NCBI GenBank assembly: GCA_016649475.1
Contig: JAENXP010000009.1
Span: 1 to 15,218, forward strand
Source: Burkholderiales bacterium
GTDB lineage: Bacteria > Pseudomonadota > Gammaproteobacteria > Burkholderiales > SG8-39
Direction: 5' to 3'
DNA: 15,218 nt
The notes below the pieces were generated by a model that ran no database searches, was not told the origin of the DNA, and saw only the letters and a program-made list of their open reading frames with translations. Every line of letters starts with the position of its first letter. The stretch's first letter is position 1. Shown one piece after another: positions 7,731-15,203 of the stretch. The position numbers were made by a program, and so were the translations under genes.

Positions 7731-7917
7731 GTGAACCTGCGTAAGTGTAAGTGTGAGCTTGTAAGCTGTCGCCAACGGAGGGAACGCGCCGCCATGTATT
7801 TCCCAAAGCGGGACAATCATGTCTCCAGGTACGCTTTACTTTGCCTGCCCGGGCACCGAAAATGGCCGCAGTCGCAGACGTCTTGATCATCATCATAGCA
7901 GAGGCCGCACCCGCGCA
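7731..7917. promoter_or_regulatory. Divergent intergenic region between yicC and the kinase gene
   Basis: These 187 bp must hold the promoters of both divergent units, but I found no convincing -35/-10 pair on either strand. Visible structure: hexamer repeats GTAAGT at 7741 and 7747 with variants GTGAGC at 7753 and GTAAGC at 7761; the short inverted repeat AGCTT-GT-AAGCT at 7756-7767; and the perfect 10-bp palindrome TGCCCGGGCA at 7846-7855. Any of these could be a binding site, but none matches an operator I recognise. Confidence 0.4.
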
Positions 7918-8874
7918 ATGGCGACGCAAGCCAACCAGCCGCTCCCCGACGGTTATCAGCTGCAAAACTACCGCATCCGCAAAGTGCTCTCGTGCGGCGG
8001 TTTTTCCATCGTCTATCTCGCCGAGGACGAGAACGAGGTGCCGATGGCGATCAAGGAATACCTGCCCGCCTCGCTTGCGCTGCGAAACCGGGGCGACGTG
8101 CTCCCCGCGGTGGCGGAGGAAAACCTGGCCACCTTCCGTTACGGCATGAAATGCTTTTTCGAGGAAGGCAAATCGCTCGCGGGACTGTCTCACAGCAACA
8201 TCGTGCGCGTGCTGAATTTTTTTCGCGCCAACGAAACCGCATACATGGTGATGCGCTACGAGCGCGGGCGCACACTGCAGGAGCATATCCAGCACCACCG
8301 CGGCGGCATCAAGGAAGACTTTATTCGCCGGGTCATCACCCTGCTGCTGAACGGGCTGCGCGAAGTGCACACGAACAAGCTGCTGCACCTGGACATCAAG
8401 CCGGCCAACATTTTCATCCGCAACGACAGCTCCCCGGTCCTGATCGATTTCGGCGCTGCGCGGCAGACTCTCACTGAACACGCAACGCGCCTGAGCCCGG
8501 TTCATACGCCCGGCTTCGCCGCGCCCGAGCAATACCGCAAACGCGAGATGCTGGGACCCTGGAGCGACATCTACAGCATCGGCGCAACCATGTATGCCTG
8601 CTTCGACTCCGGCGCTCCGCCACCCGCCGACCAGCGCCTGGACAAGGACAAATACGTACCGGCAAGGAATCGCTGGGCCGGCAGGTACTCGGACCAGTTG
8701 CTGCAGACCATAGACTGGTGCCTGCGCCTGGATCACCTGCGGCGGCCGCAAAGCGTGTTCGCGCTGCAGAAAGTGCTGCTGCGCGAGCGCGACCCGACGG
8801 CTTCCCTGACTTCGCGCTCGGACGATTTCCGCAACCTGGTGCAAAAACTTGCCAACTGGCGTCCCGGACGCTAG
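7918..8874 (+). CDS. Soluble Ser/Thr protein kinase (Hanks-type, non-RD)
   Basis: A 318-residue protein that is almost entirely one kinase domain, with no membrane segment or sensor domain, so it is expected in the cytoplasm. Motifs: Lys46 in AIKEY; probable helix-C Glu83; catalytic loop HLDIKPANI (157-165) with Asp159 and Lys161; DFG at 177-179; APE at 202-204. The glycine loop is unusual, LSCGGFSIVY (24-33), with Ser where the first and third Gly normally stand. The HRD Arg is Leu, which makes it a non-RD kinase. Thr190, Ser193 and Thr197 in the activation segment are possible phosphosites. I chose ATG 7918 (AGAGG 13 bases upstream) over ATG 7819, which would add 33 residues rich in Arg and His that match nothing. 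The PP2C gene starts eight bases after its last base. Substrates are unknown. Confidence 0.9.
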   Translation: MATQANQPLPDGYQLQNYRIRKVLSCGGFSIVYLAEDENEVPMAIKEYLPASLALRNRGDVLPAVAEENLATFRYGMKCFFEEGKSLAGLSHSNIVRVLNFFRANETAYMVMRYERGRTLQEHIQHHRGGIKEDFIRRVITLLLNGLREVHTNKLLHLDIKPANIFIRNDSSPVLIDFGAARQTLTEHATRLSPVHTPGFAAPEQYRKREMLGPWSDIYSIGATMYACFDSGAPPPADQRLDKDKYVPARNRWAGRYSDQLLQTIDWCLRLDHLRRPQSVFALQKVLLRERDPTASLTSRSDDFRNLVQKLANWRPGR

Positions 8875-8881
8875 GAATACT

Positions 8882-9802
8882 ATGCAATTTTCAATCTACC
8901 AGGAGAGCCGGCGCGGCGCGCGCAAATCCAACCAGGACCGCGTCGCCTATTGCTACAGCCGGGATGCGCTGCTGATGCTGGTCGCAGACGGCATGGGCGG
9001 GCACCCGCACGGCGACCTGGCGGCGCAGATCGCGACGCAGTCCATCACCGCGGCATTTCGGCGCGCGGCCAGACCCAGGCTCGCCAATCCGCGCACGTTC
9101 TTGCGGGAGGCGTTCACCGAAGCCCATTACGCGATTATCCAGCATGCCGAAGACAGCGGGCTGCCCGAGTCGCCGCGCACCACCTGTGTCGCCTGCATCG
9201 TGCAGGACAATTCCGCCTCCTGGGCGCACGCGGGCGACTCGCGCCTTTACCATATCCGCGACGGCCGGATTCTGGCGCAGACCAAGGATCACTCCCTGGT
9301 ACAGCAGTTGATCGACACCGGCCGCATACGCAAGGACGCGGCTGCCGCGCATCCGGAGCGTTCGCGGATTTTCAGCTGCCTCGGATCGGAGCGACTGCCG
9401 CGGGTGGACCTGACGCAACAGACGCCGCTTACGCCCCTCGACACCCTGATATTGTGCTCCGACGGATTATGGGGTCCGCTGTCCGAAAAAATAATCGGCA
9501 GCACCGTGCTGAAACTGGGCGTCATGCAGGGTGTTCCGGAACTGCTCGACGAAGCGGAGCAACGTGCAGGGCGCGAATGCGACAACCTCTCGGTGGTTGC
9601 ATTGACCTGGGAAGGGCATTCCCAGGCCGAGCAGCCGGACCAGGCAGCGAGCTCGAGGATGCCGCCGGCATCGGCCGCCCCGCTGCCGCAGGCGCCGGGC
9701 GCGGCCCAGGCGCAGGACGCTTATCTGTCCGACGAAGAGATCGAACACGCCATAGCCCAAATTCGCAGTGCACTAAAAAGGCAGACAAATGACAAGACCT
9801 AG
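8882..9802 (+). CDS. PP2C-family Ser/Thr protein phosphatase with C-terminal tail
   Basis: A 306-residue metal-dependent phosphatase. Visible PP2C motifs are KSNQDR (15-20), VADGMGGH (34-41), AHAGDSRLY (116-123), LCSDGLW (191-197) with Asp194, and ECDNLSVV (232-239) with Asp234, so the metal site is complete. From about residue 246 a Pro/Ala/Gln-rich linker runs to about 280. It is followed by a short acidic-to-basic helix ([19 protein letters not shown], 283-301) outside the catalytic fold. Start ATG 8882 has AGGAA six bases ahead, within the kinase stop region; an earlier ATG at 8849 lies inside the kinase gene and is less likely. The gene probably reverses the action of the adjacent kinase, by analogy with known kinase/PP2C pairs. 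Its 3' end overlaps rph by 14 bp. Confidence 0.93.
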   Translation: MQFSIYQESRRGARKSNQDRVAYCYSRDALLMLVADGMGGHPHGDLAAQIATQSITAAFRRAARPRLANPRTFLREAFTEAHYAIIQHAEDSGLPESPRTTCVACIVQDNSASWAHAGDSRLYHIRDGRILAQTKDHSLVQQLIDTGRIRKDAAAAHPERSRIFSCLGSERLPRVDLTQQTPLTPLDTLILCSDGLWGPLSEKIIGSTVLKLGVMQGVPELLDEAEQRAGRECDNLSVVALTWEGHSQAEQPDQAASSRMPPASAAPLPQAPGAAQAQDAYLSDEEIEHAIAQIRSALKRQTNDKT

Positions 9803-10511
9803 CAAACGCAGTTTCGATCAGTTGCGCGACATTCGGATCACTCGCGGGTATACCAAACACGCCGAAGGCTCGGTGCTGGTGGAGTTCGGCGACACGAAAG
9901 TGCTGTGCACCGCCAGCGTGGAAGAAAAAGTCCCCGGGTTTCTCCGGGGGCAAGGCCGCGGCTGGCTCACGGCCGAATATGGCATGCTGCCGCGCGCGAC
10001 CAATACCCGCACCGCGCGCGAGGCCGCGCGCGGCAAGCAGTCGGGGCGGACGCAGGAGATCCAGCGCCTGATCGGGCGCAGCCTGCGGGCGATCGCGGAC
10101 CTGTCCCTGCTGGGCGAGCGCACCATCCAGATCGACTGCGACGTGATTCAAGCCGACGGCGGCACGCGCACCGCCGGCATTACCGGCGCTTACGTGGCCA
10201 CGCACGACGCAGTCACGCTGCTGCTGCAACGCGGCCTGATCCAAGGTACTCCGCTGTGCGATTTGGTCGCCGCGGTTTCGGTCGGAATGTACCAGGGACA
10301 GGCGGTGCTCGATCTTGACTACGCCGAGGATTCGGCCTGCGATACCGACATGAACGTGGTGATGACCGGGTCGGGCGGTTTTGTCGAGGGTCAGGGTACC
10401 GCCGAGGGCGCTCCGTTTTCGCGCCCGGAAATGGATGCGCTGCTGGCGCTCGCCCAGGCCGGCATCGCCCAGCTGGTCGCCAGGCAAAAAGAGGCGCTGG
10501 GCTTGGTCTAG
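9789..10511 (+). CDS. rph: Ribonuclease PH
   Basis: A 240-residue phosphorolytic 3'-5' exoribonuclease that trims tRNA 3' ends and acts on other structured RNAs. It forms a hexameric ring in the cytoplasm. Signatures: [19 protein letters not shown] at the N-terminus, [16 protein letters not shown] (86-101) for RNA and phosphate contact, DGGTRTAG (123-130) with the phosphate-binding Arg127, and [16 protein letters not shown] (174-189) with the catalytic acidic residues. Length is standard and the active site is intact, unlike the truncated rph of E. coli K-12. AAGG seven bases before the ATG serves as ribosome binding site, inside the phosphatase tail codons, and the 14-bp overlap suggests coupled translation. 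Ends facing the flavoprotein gene 95 bp away. Confidence 0.97.
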   Translation: MTRPSKRSFDQLRDIRITRGYTKHAEGSVLVEFGDTKVLCTASVEEKVPGFLRGQGRGWLTAEYGMLPRATNTRTAREAARGKQSGRTQEIQRLIGRSLRAIADLSLLGERTIQIDCDVIQADGGTRTAGITGAYVATHDAVTLLLQRGLIQGTPLCDLVAAVSVGMYQGQAVLDLDYAEDSACDTDMNVVMTGSGGFVEGQGTAEGAPFSRPEMDALLALAQAGIAQLVARQKEALGLV

Positions 10512-10543
10512 TCAGCGCCTTTCAGGCGATATTGGCCGGGTCT

Positions 10544-10562
10544 CGTTCCTGGTGCAGGAACG
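10544..10562. terminator. Hairpin between convergent rph and flavoprotein genes
   Basis: CGTTCCTG (10544-10551) and CAGGAACG (10555-10562) form a perfect eight-pair stem with a three-base loop. The hairpin lies in the 95-bp gap where both genes end, so it could serve either transcript. No U-run follows on either strand, so rho-independent termination is not established. A smaller CGCCT/AGGCG hairpin (10516-10528) sits just after the rph stop. Confidence 0.4.
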
Positions 10563-10606
10563 GCTCGCCTCTGCCGCGGAATAAACCGCCCAGGACCTGA
10601 CTCGAG

Positions 10607-11719
10607 CTAAATCAGCGCCGGCTGGTGCGCGCGCAGGAACCATCGGTCCAGTACCAGGCTGCGGGTAACCCAGCGGTTCCCCAGAAATGCACGGGCGAGG
10701 ACGCCGCGCAAGAACCCGGGAACCAATTCCCCCGTCGCAGCCGTCTCCGGTCCCAAACGTGAGCTGAGCCGCTCGCAGTAGGCCTGCAGACGCTGAGTGC
10801 GGTAATCTCCCGCCGCTTGCGCGACGACGGCGGCCGCGATCAGACCGGATTCGACCGCCGGCCGTATGCCTTCGCCGCTTTGCGGGTAAGCCAGACCTGC
10901 GGCATCACCGACGAGCAATACGCCGTCGGCAATCAGCTTGCGCGAGGATAGTCCGCGCAGAAGATAGGCATGGCCGTGAAATCTGCCGGGAATGTCTTCG
11001 GGGATCCTGCCGCGCCGCTTGAGAAAATCGCAAAAATCGCCGAGTTGATCGGCGAGACCCTCATGGCCCTCCCGGCCCAGCCCGATATTGAGGTAGTTGC
11101 CTTTGCGCAGGCACCAGCCATAGCCATTCAGATCCCGGCAAAAATAGAGTTCCGGAGTATCCGCCCGAACCGGGCAAGCGGCGAGCTGCTGCGCGTTCAT
11201 CTCGAATTCGATTTCCTTCGCCGTCACTGCGGCTTCGCTCGCCCCAAGCTTCGCTCCCAGCGACCGGGCCACCGGGCAAAAATGCCCTCCCGCGCCGATC
11301 AGCAGCGGGGTCGCGATGGCTTCGTTGACTATCCATAGTCCGCCTCGCCGCTCCAGGGATTTCAGTCCCTGGCCGAGGCGGGTGCGTGCGCCCGAGCGCT
11401 GCAGCAGGTAGTGGTCGAACTCGCAGCGACGTATGCCGAAGCTGACGGTGTTCTGATAGCGGGTCTCCAACTCGCCGCCGTGGATGAGCCCGGTGCGAAA
11501 AGCGCTTATCGGCTGCAACACGCGTTCTGCGGCATAGGCTTCGGTGTCTAGTTGCAGCGCCTGTACCACTGCCGGCGTAATCCAGCCGGCACAAACCTTG
11601 TCGCGCGGGAACGACGCCTTGTCGAGCACCAACACGTCCAGGCCGTGCCCGCGCAGTTTCCAGGCGCAGGATGAACCGGCCGGGCCGCCCCCTACAATGA
11701 GCGCGTCACAGGTTTGCAT
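10607..11719 (-). CDS. FAD-dependent oxidoreductase, geranylgeranyl reductase-like
   Basis: A 370-residue flavoprotein of the GG-reductase / PHBH fold. The N-terminal Rossmann motif ALIVGGGPAGSS (6-17) binds FAD, KVCAGWITP (41-49) is the family's Cys-containing loop, NGYGWCLRKGN (198-208) resembles the YxWxFPK substrate motif of geranylgeranyl reductases, and LLVGDAAGLAYPQSGEGI (268-285) binds the FAD ribityl and pyrophosphate. There is no membrane segment, although the C-terminal 50 residues are hydrophobic and aromatic and could touch the membrane. It starts nine bases after the stop of the Cfa-type gene and lacks a clear ribosome binding site of its own, which suggests translational coupling. 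The likely role is reducing a double bond in a lipid or isoprenoid; the exact substrate is unknown, and a halogenase or monooxygenase activity cannot be excluded. Confidence 0.85.
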   Translation of the reverse strand: MQTCDALIVGGGPAGSSCAWKLRGHGLDVLVLDKASFPRDKVCAGWITPAVVQALQLDTEAYAAERVLQPISAFRTGLIHGGELETRYQNTVSFGIRRCEFDHYLLQRSGARTRLGQGLKSLERRGGLWIVNEAIATPLLIGAGGHFCPVARSLGAKLGASEAAVTAKEIEFEMNAQQLAACPVRADTPELYFCRDLNGYGWCLRKGNYLNIGLGREGHEGLADQLGDFCDFLKRRGRIPEDIPGRFHGHAYLLRGLSSRKLIADGVLLVGDAAGLAYPQSGEGIRPAVESGLIAAAVVAQAAGDYRTQRLQAYCERLSSRLGPETAATGELVPGFLRGVLARAFLGNRWVTRSLVLDRWFLRAHQPALI

Positions 11720-11728
11720 CGCGTGGTT

Positions 11729-13015
11729 TCAGGACTGGTAAAGGTACTGCCTGGTCCAGGGGATCGCGTTCTGTCCGGAGCGGTTGAAACACACCTGGAA
11801 CAGCTGCATGTCTCCGGACCTGAATGCGGCAAGGGAGCCGGAAAGATACAGGCGCCACGCGCGCACGAACGCAGGATCGAACATCTGCGCCACGCGCTCG
11901 ACGCTGGACTCGTAACGCTGCAGCCAGTGCTCCAGCGTCTTTGCGTAGTGCAGCCGCAGATTCTCCACGTCCAGCACGGAAAACCCGAAAGGCTCGAAGA
12001 TCTGCATCATTTGCGCCAGACTCGGCGGCCCCGCGCCGGGAAAAATATTGCGTGCTATCCAGGGCGTCATCGGAGTGGGCCTATCCCTGCCTATGGAATG
12101 GATGAGCCCGCGGCCCGAATCCTTGAGGCTGCGGCCGATGACGGCGGCCAGGGCCGCGTACTGGTCCGTCCCGACGTGTTCGAGCATGCCGACAGAGACG
12201 AACGCATCGAACTCGCCGCGGGCGTTGCGGAAATCGTCCTCGATGAACTGCACCCTGTCCCCCAGGCCTTCCGCCAGCGCGCGTTGACGCGCGTGCGCGA
12301 TCTGCTCTTTGGATATGTTGTAGGCTTTTACCGTTGCGCCGTAGTTTTTGGCCATATGCAGCGCCAAAGCACCCCAGCCGCAGCCGGTCTCGAGCACTGA
12401 TTCGCCGGGCGCGAGGCGCAGCTTGCGGCACACGTAGTCTAGCTTGGCCGACTGCGCCTGCTCCAGCCCCATGGCTGGATCGGGAAAATAGGCACAGGTA
12501 TACACCATCTCCCGGTCGAGCCAGAGCTTGTAGAAATCGTTGCCGATATCGTAGTGGTGGTGGATGTTGCGCCGCGCCCTGGGCAGGGTGTTGCGCAGTG
12601 GTGCGTTGAACGGCGCCAGCAGCTTTTGCCCGATCTGACCCGACCTGGTTCGCGGCAGCGCCCGATAGATCGCCTCAATGCAATCGACCAGGTCGCCCTG
12701 CACGTCGATGCGTTCTGCGGTGTACATTTCACCGAATCCGAGCTCGGGGTTGGCAAGCAGCTGCAGCAAGGCGCCGCGGTCGCGTATCAGAACCCGCGCG
12801 ACCGGCGGATTCCTTGGGCTGGCGATTACCTGCCCGTCCCACAAAACCAGCTCCAGTGGTGGTTTGCCCAGGACCTCCATCATCCGCGCGAGCAGCAACT
12901 TTTCGGCGGAGAAAACCTCGTTGCCCGGAATCTGGCGCGGCTCGGTTTCGCGCGATGCACGATCTGCGCCGCCGTCCATCGCTTTAGCATACGCTTCGGT
13001 TCGCTCTTGGCTCAT
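11729..13015 (-). CDS. cfa: Cyclopropane-fatty-acyl-phospholipid synthase family methyltransferase
   Basis: A 428-residue SAM-dependent enzyme of the CFA synthase family, which transfers a methylene from SAM to cis double bonds of membrane phospholipid acyl chains. An N-terminal domain (about 35-125) is followed by the methyltransferase with HHHYDIGNDFY (152-162), the SAM motif VLETGCGWGALALHMA (207-222) and MLEHVG (277-282). Residues matching the E. coli active site are present: Cys174 in YTCAYF, Glu279, His306 and Ile308 in LIHSIG, and Tyr357. Start ATG 13015 has GAGGTG five bases upstream; a TTG at 13084 would add 23 poorly conserved residues. Related enzymes methylate rather than cyclopropanate, so the product is not certain, especially with a reductase-like flavoprotein next to it in the same unit. 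Confidence 0.92.
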   Translation of the reverse strand: MSQERTEAYAKAMDGGADRASRETEPRQIPGNEVFSAEKLLLARMMEVLGKPPLELVLWDGQVIASPRNPPVARVLIRDRGALLQLLANPELGFGEMYTAERIDVQGDLVDCIEAIYRALPRTRSGQIGQKLLAPFNAPLRNTLPRARRNIHHHYDIGNDFYKLWLDREMVYTCAYFPDPAMGLEQAQSAKLDYVCRKLRLAPGESVLETGCGWGALALHMAKNYGATVKAYNISKEQIAHARQRALAEGLGDRVQFIEDDFRNARGEFDAFVSVGMLEHVGTDQYAALAAVIGRSLKDSGRGLIHSIGRDRPTPMTPWIARNIFPGAGPPSLAQMMQIFEPFGFSVLDVENLRLHYAKTLEHWLQRYESSVERVAQMFDPAFVRAWRLYLSGSLAAFRSGDMQLFQVCFNRSGQNAIPWTRQYLYQS

Positions 13016-13347
13016 GTCGACACCTCGCAATCGTAGCCCGTACTTGCTCTGAATATCTTCCCACACCCGCGCGCGACGGCGCAATTACCCTATGCGGGGT
13101 AGTTTGTTCTTCTCCATGCGCGCTTTTTCGCGCAGCGCAAGCGACTACGATTTCTTTCTGTCGCCGGCAGGTCCGGGGATGCCCGCCTTGTCGCAGTTGC
13201 TTCGGCGTTGCGCGCAGGCGCACGCTATCTTTAGCGTATGGCCTCAAGCTACCCCGCCCCTGCTCGCGCGGCTTGACAATAGTCACTCGGGCTCCAGCTA
13301 GGCCTGAAGTCGCCGCTGGAGTGACGGCCGCAGGGTAAAATGTTCAC
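13016..13347. promoter_or_regulatory. Divergent intergenic region between cfa and rdgB
   Basis: In these 332 bp I see no convincing gene. A 69-codon frame at 13092-13301 on the plus strand has no ribosome binding site and no recognisable family. The region holds several short perfect inverted repeats: TACCC/GGGTA (13086-13101), TGCGCG/CGCGCA around CTTTTT (13117-13134) and ACGCTA/TAGCGT around TCTT (13222-13237). A consensus -35 TTGACA lies at 13273-13278 without a good -10 at the right distance. The ribosome binding site of cfa (GAGGTG, 13026 to 13021 on the minus strand) lies at the left end. Confidence 0.5.
13336..13341 (+). promoter_or_regulatory. rdgB: Candidate -10 element just ahead of rdgB
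   Basis: TAAAAT matches the -10 consensus at five of six positions and ends six bases before the rdgB ATG, so transcription from it would start at or next to the start codon. No -35 hexamer is visible 15-19 bases upstream, so this is only a candidate. Confidence 0.3.
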
Positions 13348-13950
13348 ATGAAAAAACTAGTCGTCGCCAGCAGCAACCCCGGCAAGCTGCGCGAAATCCA
13401 GGCGATACTCGGCCCGCTGGACTACGAGGTCCTGACCCAGACCGCGCTGGGCATCGCGGACGCGGAGGAGCCGCATGTCACCTTCATCGAGAATGCGCTC
13501 GCAAAAGCGCGCCATGCGGCCGGACTGGCGGGCCTGCCGGCACTGGCGGACGATTCCGGGGTGTGTGTACCCGCGCTAGGCGGCGAACCGGGCGTGCACT
13601 CGGCGCGCTACGCGGGCAACGCGGCCGGCCGCGAGGAGCGCGACGCAAGCAACAACCACAAGCTGGTAGCCGCGCTCGCAGCTTGCGGCGACCGCCGCGC
13701 ATATTATTATTGCGCCATGGTGCTGGTGCGCCATGCAGCCGATCCGCAGCCGCTGATCGGCGAAGGCTATTGGTGGGGGGAGATCAGCGCGCAGGCGCGC
13801 GGCGGCAACGGTTTTGGCTACGATCCGCATTTCTTTCTCCCGCAGCTGGGGCAGACCGCGGCCGAACTCGATTCCGAGCACAAGAACAGGCTCTCGCATC
13901 GCGGCCAGGCGCTGCGCCAGCTGGTGGAAAAATTGCGCGGATTTCCGTGA
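13348..13950 (+). CDS. rdgB: RdgB/HAM1 family non-canonical purine NTP pyrophosphatase
   Basis: A 200-residue house-cleaning enzyme that hydrolyses dITP, XTP and related deaminated purine nucleotides to the monophosphate and pyrophosphate. The family motifs are all present: VASSNPGKLREI (6-17) for nucleotide phosphate, FIENALAKAR (46-55), ALADDSGVCVPALGG (65-79) with the catalytic Asp69 region, GNGFGYDPHFF (153-163) for base recognition, and LSHRGQAL (182-189). The length is that of the family. ATG 13348 is the natural start by homology. AGGG lies 12 bases upstream, farther than usual, and a three-codon frame (ATG at 13340) overlaps the start as ATGA. hemW follows 27 bp downstream on the same strand, a pairing common in proteobacteria. 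Confidence 0.96.
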   Translation: MKKLVVASSNPGKLREIQAILGPLDYEVLTQTALGIADAEEPHVTFIENALAKARHAAGLAGLPALADDSGVCVPALGGEPGVHSARYAGNAAGREERDASNNHKLVAALAACGDRRAYYYCAMVLVRHAADPQPLIGEGYWWGEISAQARGGNGFGYDPHFFLPQLGQTAAELDSEHKNRLSHRGQALRQLVEKLRGFP

Positions 13951-13977
13951 TCGGCATTGCCTCGACCCGCTGCGCCG

Positions 13978-15192
13978 ATGTCGGCTGAGCACACAAACAT
14001 CGTTTCGCAGCCGGGCAGCGCAAGCCTGAAGTCGCTGCCGCCGCTGTCGCTCTACGTGCACATCCCGTGGTGCGTGCGCAAATGCCCATATTGCGATTTC
14101 AATTCGCACGAGGTCCGGGGCGAGGCGCCGGAGCAGGACTATGTGCGGGCATTGATCGCCGACCTGGAACTCGCCCTGCCGCAGATCTGGGGCCGGCGTG
14201 TGTACTCGGTGTTTTTCGGCGGCGGCACGCCCAGCCTGTTTTCCGCCCGGGCGATCGAGGAACTGCTGGCGGCGTTTCGCGCCCGACTCAATCTCGCCGC
14301 CGATGCGGAAATCACCCTGGAAGCCAATCCGGGCACGTTCGAATCGGCCAAGTTCCGCGACTACCGCGCTTGCGGGGTCAACCGCCTGTCGATCGGCATC
14401 CAGAGTTTCAATCCCGCGCAGCTGCGCGCACTGGGCCGCATTCACGACGGCGAAGAAGCGCGCCGCGCAATCGCCATCGCGCAGGCGCATTTCGACAACA
14501 TCAACCTCGACCTGATGTACGCGCTGCCACAGCAGACTTTGCAGCAGGCTGAAGAGGACATCGAAACGGCGCTGGGCTTGGGCACGCCCCATCTTTCCGC
14601 GTATCACCTCACGCTCGAACCCAACACCCTGTTTCACCGCCATCCACCGCCGCTGCCGGACGGCGAACTTGCCGCCGACATGCAGGACATGATCGAAGCG
14701 CGGCTCGCCGGCGGCGGTTACGTCAATTACGAGACCTCGGCCTTCGCACGGCCGGGGCAGGAGTGCCGGCACAATCTCAATTACTGGCGCTTCGGCGACT
14801 ACCTCGGCATCGGCGCCGGCGCCCATTCCAAGCTTTCGTTTCCCGATCGCATACTGCGCCAGATGCGCTACAAGCAGCCGCGCGAATATATGCGGAAGAC
14901 GGCAGCCGGCTCACCCGTGCAGGATGAGCACGTGGTTACGCGCAGGGACCTGGGCTTCGAGTTCATGATGAACGCGCTGCGCCTGGCCGGGGGCGTGGAG
15001 GCGGCGCTGTTCGCAGAGCGCACCGGCCTCGCCCTCAACGCAATGGAGCAGCCCTTGCGGGAAGCGGTGCAGCGTGGTCTGATTACGCGTGACCATGTGC
15101 GCATTGCACCGACGAAACGCGGGCAGCGGTTCTTGAACGACCTGTTGCAACTGTTCCTGCCCACGGACGGGAGCAACTCGACCGGCGCTTGA
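13978..15192 (+). CDS. hemW: Radical SAM family heme chaperone HemW
   Basis: A 404-residue radical-SAM protein. The 4Fe-4S motif is CVRKCPYCDF with Cys32, Cys36 and Cys39. Phe41 in place of a fourth Cys, together with HNLNYW (265-270), separates HemW from the coproporphyrinogen dehydrogenase HemN. HemW binds heme and is thought to deliver it to respiratory enzymes, and the gene was long annotated as a second hemN. FFGGGTPSLFS (about 80-90) contributes to SAM binding, and the C-terminal HemN-type domain is present up to the stop. I chose ATG 13978, which starts 27 bases after rdgB; a TTG at 13957 adds seven residues without family support. There is no clear ribosome binding site, so coupling to rdgB is likely. 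The first 22 residues before PLSLYVHIPWC are variable. Confidence 0.95.
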   Translation: MSAEHTNIVSQPGSASLKSLPPLSLYVHIPWCVRKCPYCDFNSHEVRGEAPEQDYVRALIADLELALPQIWGRRVYSVFFGGGTPSLFSARAIEELLAAFRARLNLAADAEITLEANPGTFESAKFRDYRACGVNRLSIGIQSFNPAQLRALGRIHDGEEARRAIAIAQAHFDNINLDLMYALPQQTLQQAEEDIETALGLGTPHLSAYHLTLEPNTLFHRHPPPLPDGELAADMQDMIEARLAGGGYVNYETSAFARPGQECRHNLNYWRFGDYLGIGAGAHSKLSFPDRILRQMRYKQPREYMRKTAAGSPVQDEHVVTRRDLGFEFMMNALRLAGGVEAALFAERTGLALNAMEQPLREAVQRGLITRDHVRIAPTKRGQRFLNDLLQLFLPTDGSNSTGA

Positions 15193-15197
15193 AGGAG
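15192..15197 (+). promoter_or_regulatory. Strong ribosome binding site for the gene entering the right edge
   Basis: AAGGAG overlaps the last base of the hemW stop and lies six bases before an ATG at 15204, which identifies a further gene whose body is outside the window. Confidence 0.7.
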
Positions 15198-15203
15198 AAC
15201 AAT

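Noticed and set aside
7731..7820. Upstream ATG start for yicC (30 extra residues)
   Set aside because: YicC proteins begin with a MIxSMTxYA pattern, which is exactly at ATG 7730 with its own ribosome binding site.
7819..7917. Upstream ATG start for the kinase (33 extra residues)
   Set aside because: The extra residues are Arg/His-rich and unlike kinase N-termini; the family pattern begins just after ATG 7918.
7354..8844. A 496-codon open frame on the minus strand spanning yicC and the kinase
   Set aside because: It covers the kinase gene antisense and part of yicC in the wrong frame, and resembles no protein family.
13016..13084. TTG start for cfa (23 extra residues)
   Set aside because: ATG 13015 has GAGGTG at ideal distance, while the TTG has no such site.
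13092..13301. Possible small gene of 69 codons on the plus strand
   Set aside because: There is no ribosome binding site and no recognisable motif, and the composition is like non-coding sequence around it.
13576..14826. A 416-codon open frame on the minus strand opposite rdgB and hemW
   Set aside because: It is the antisense of two clearly conserved genes and has a composition typical of shadow frames.
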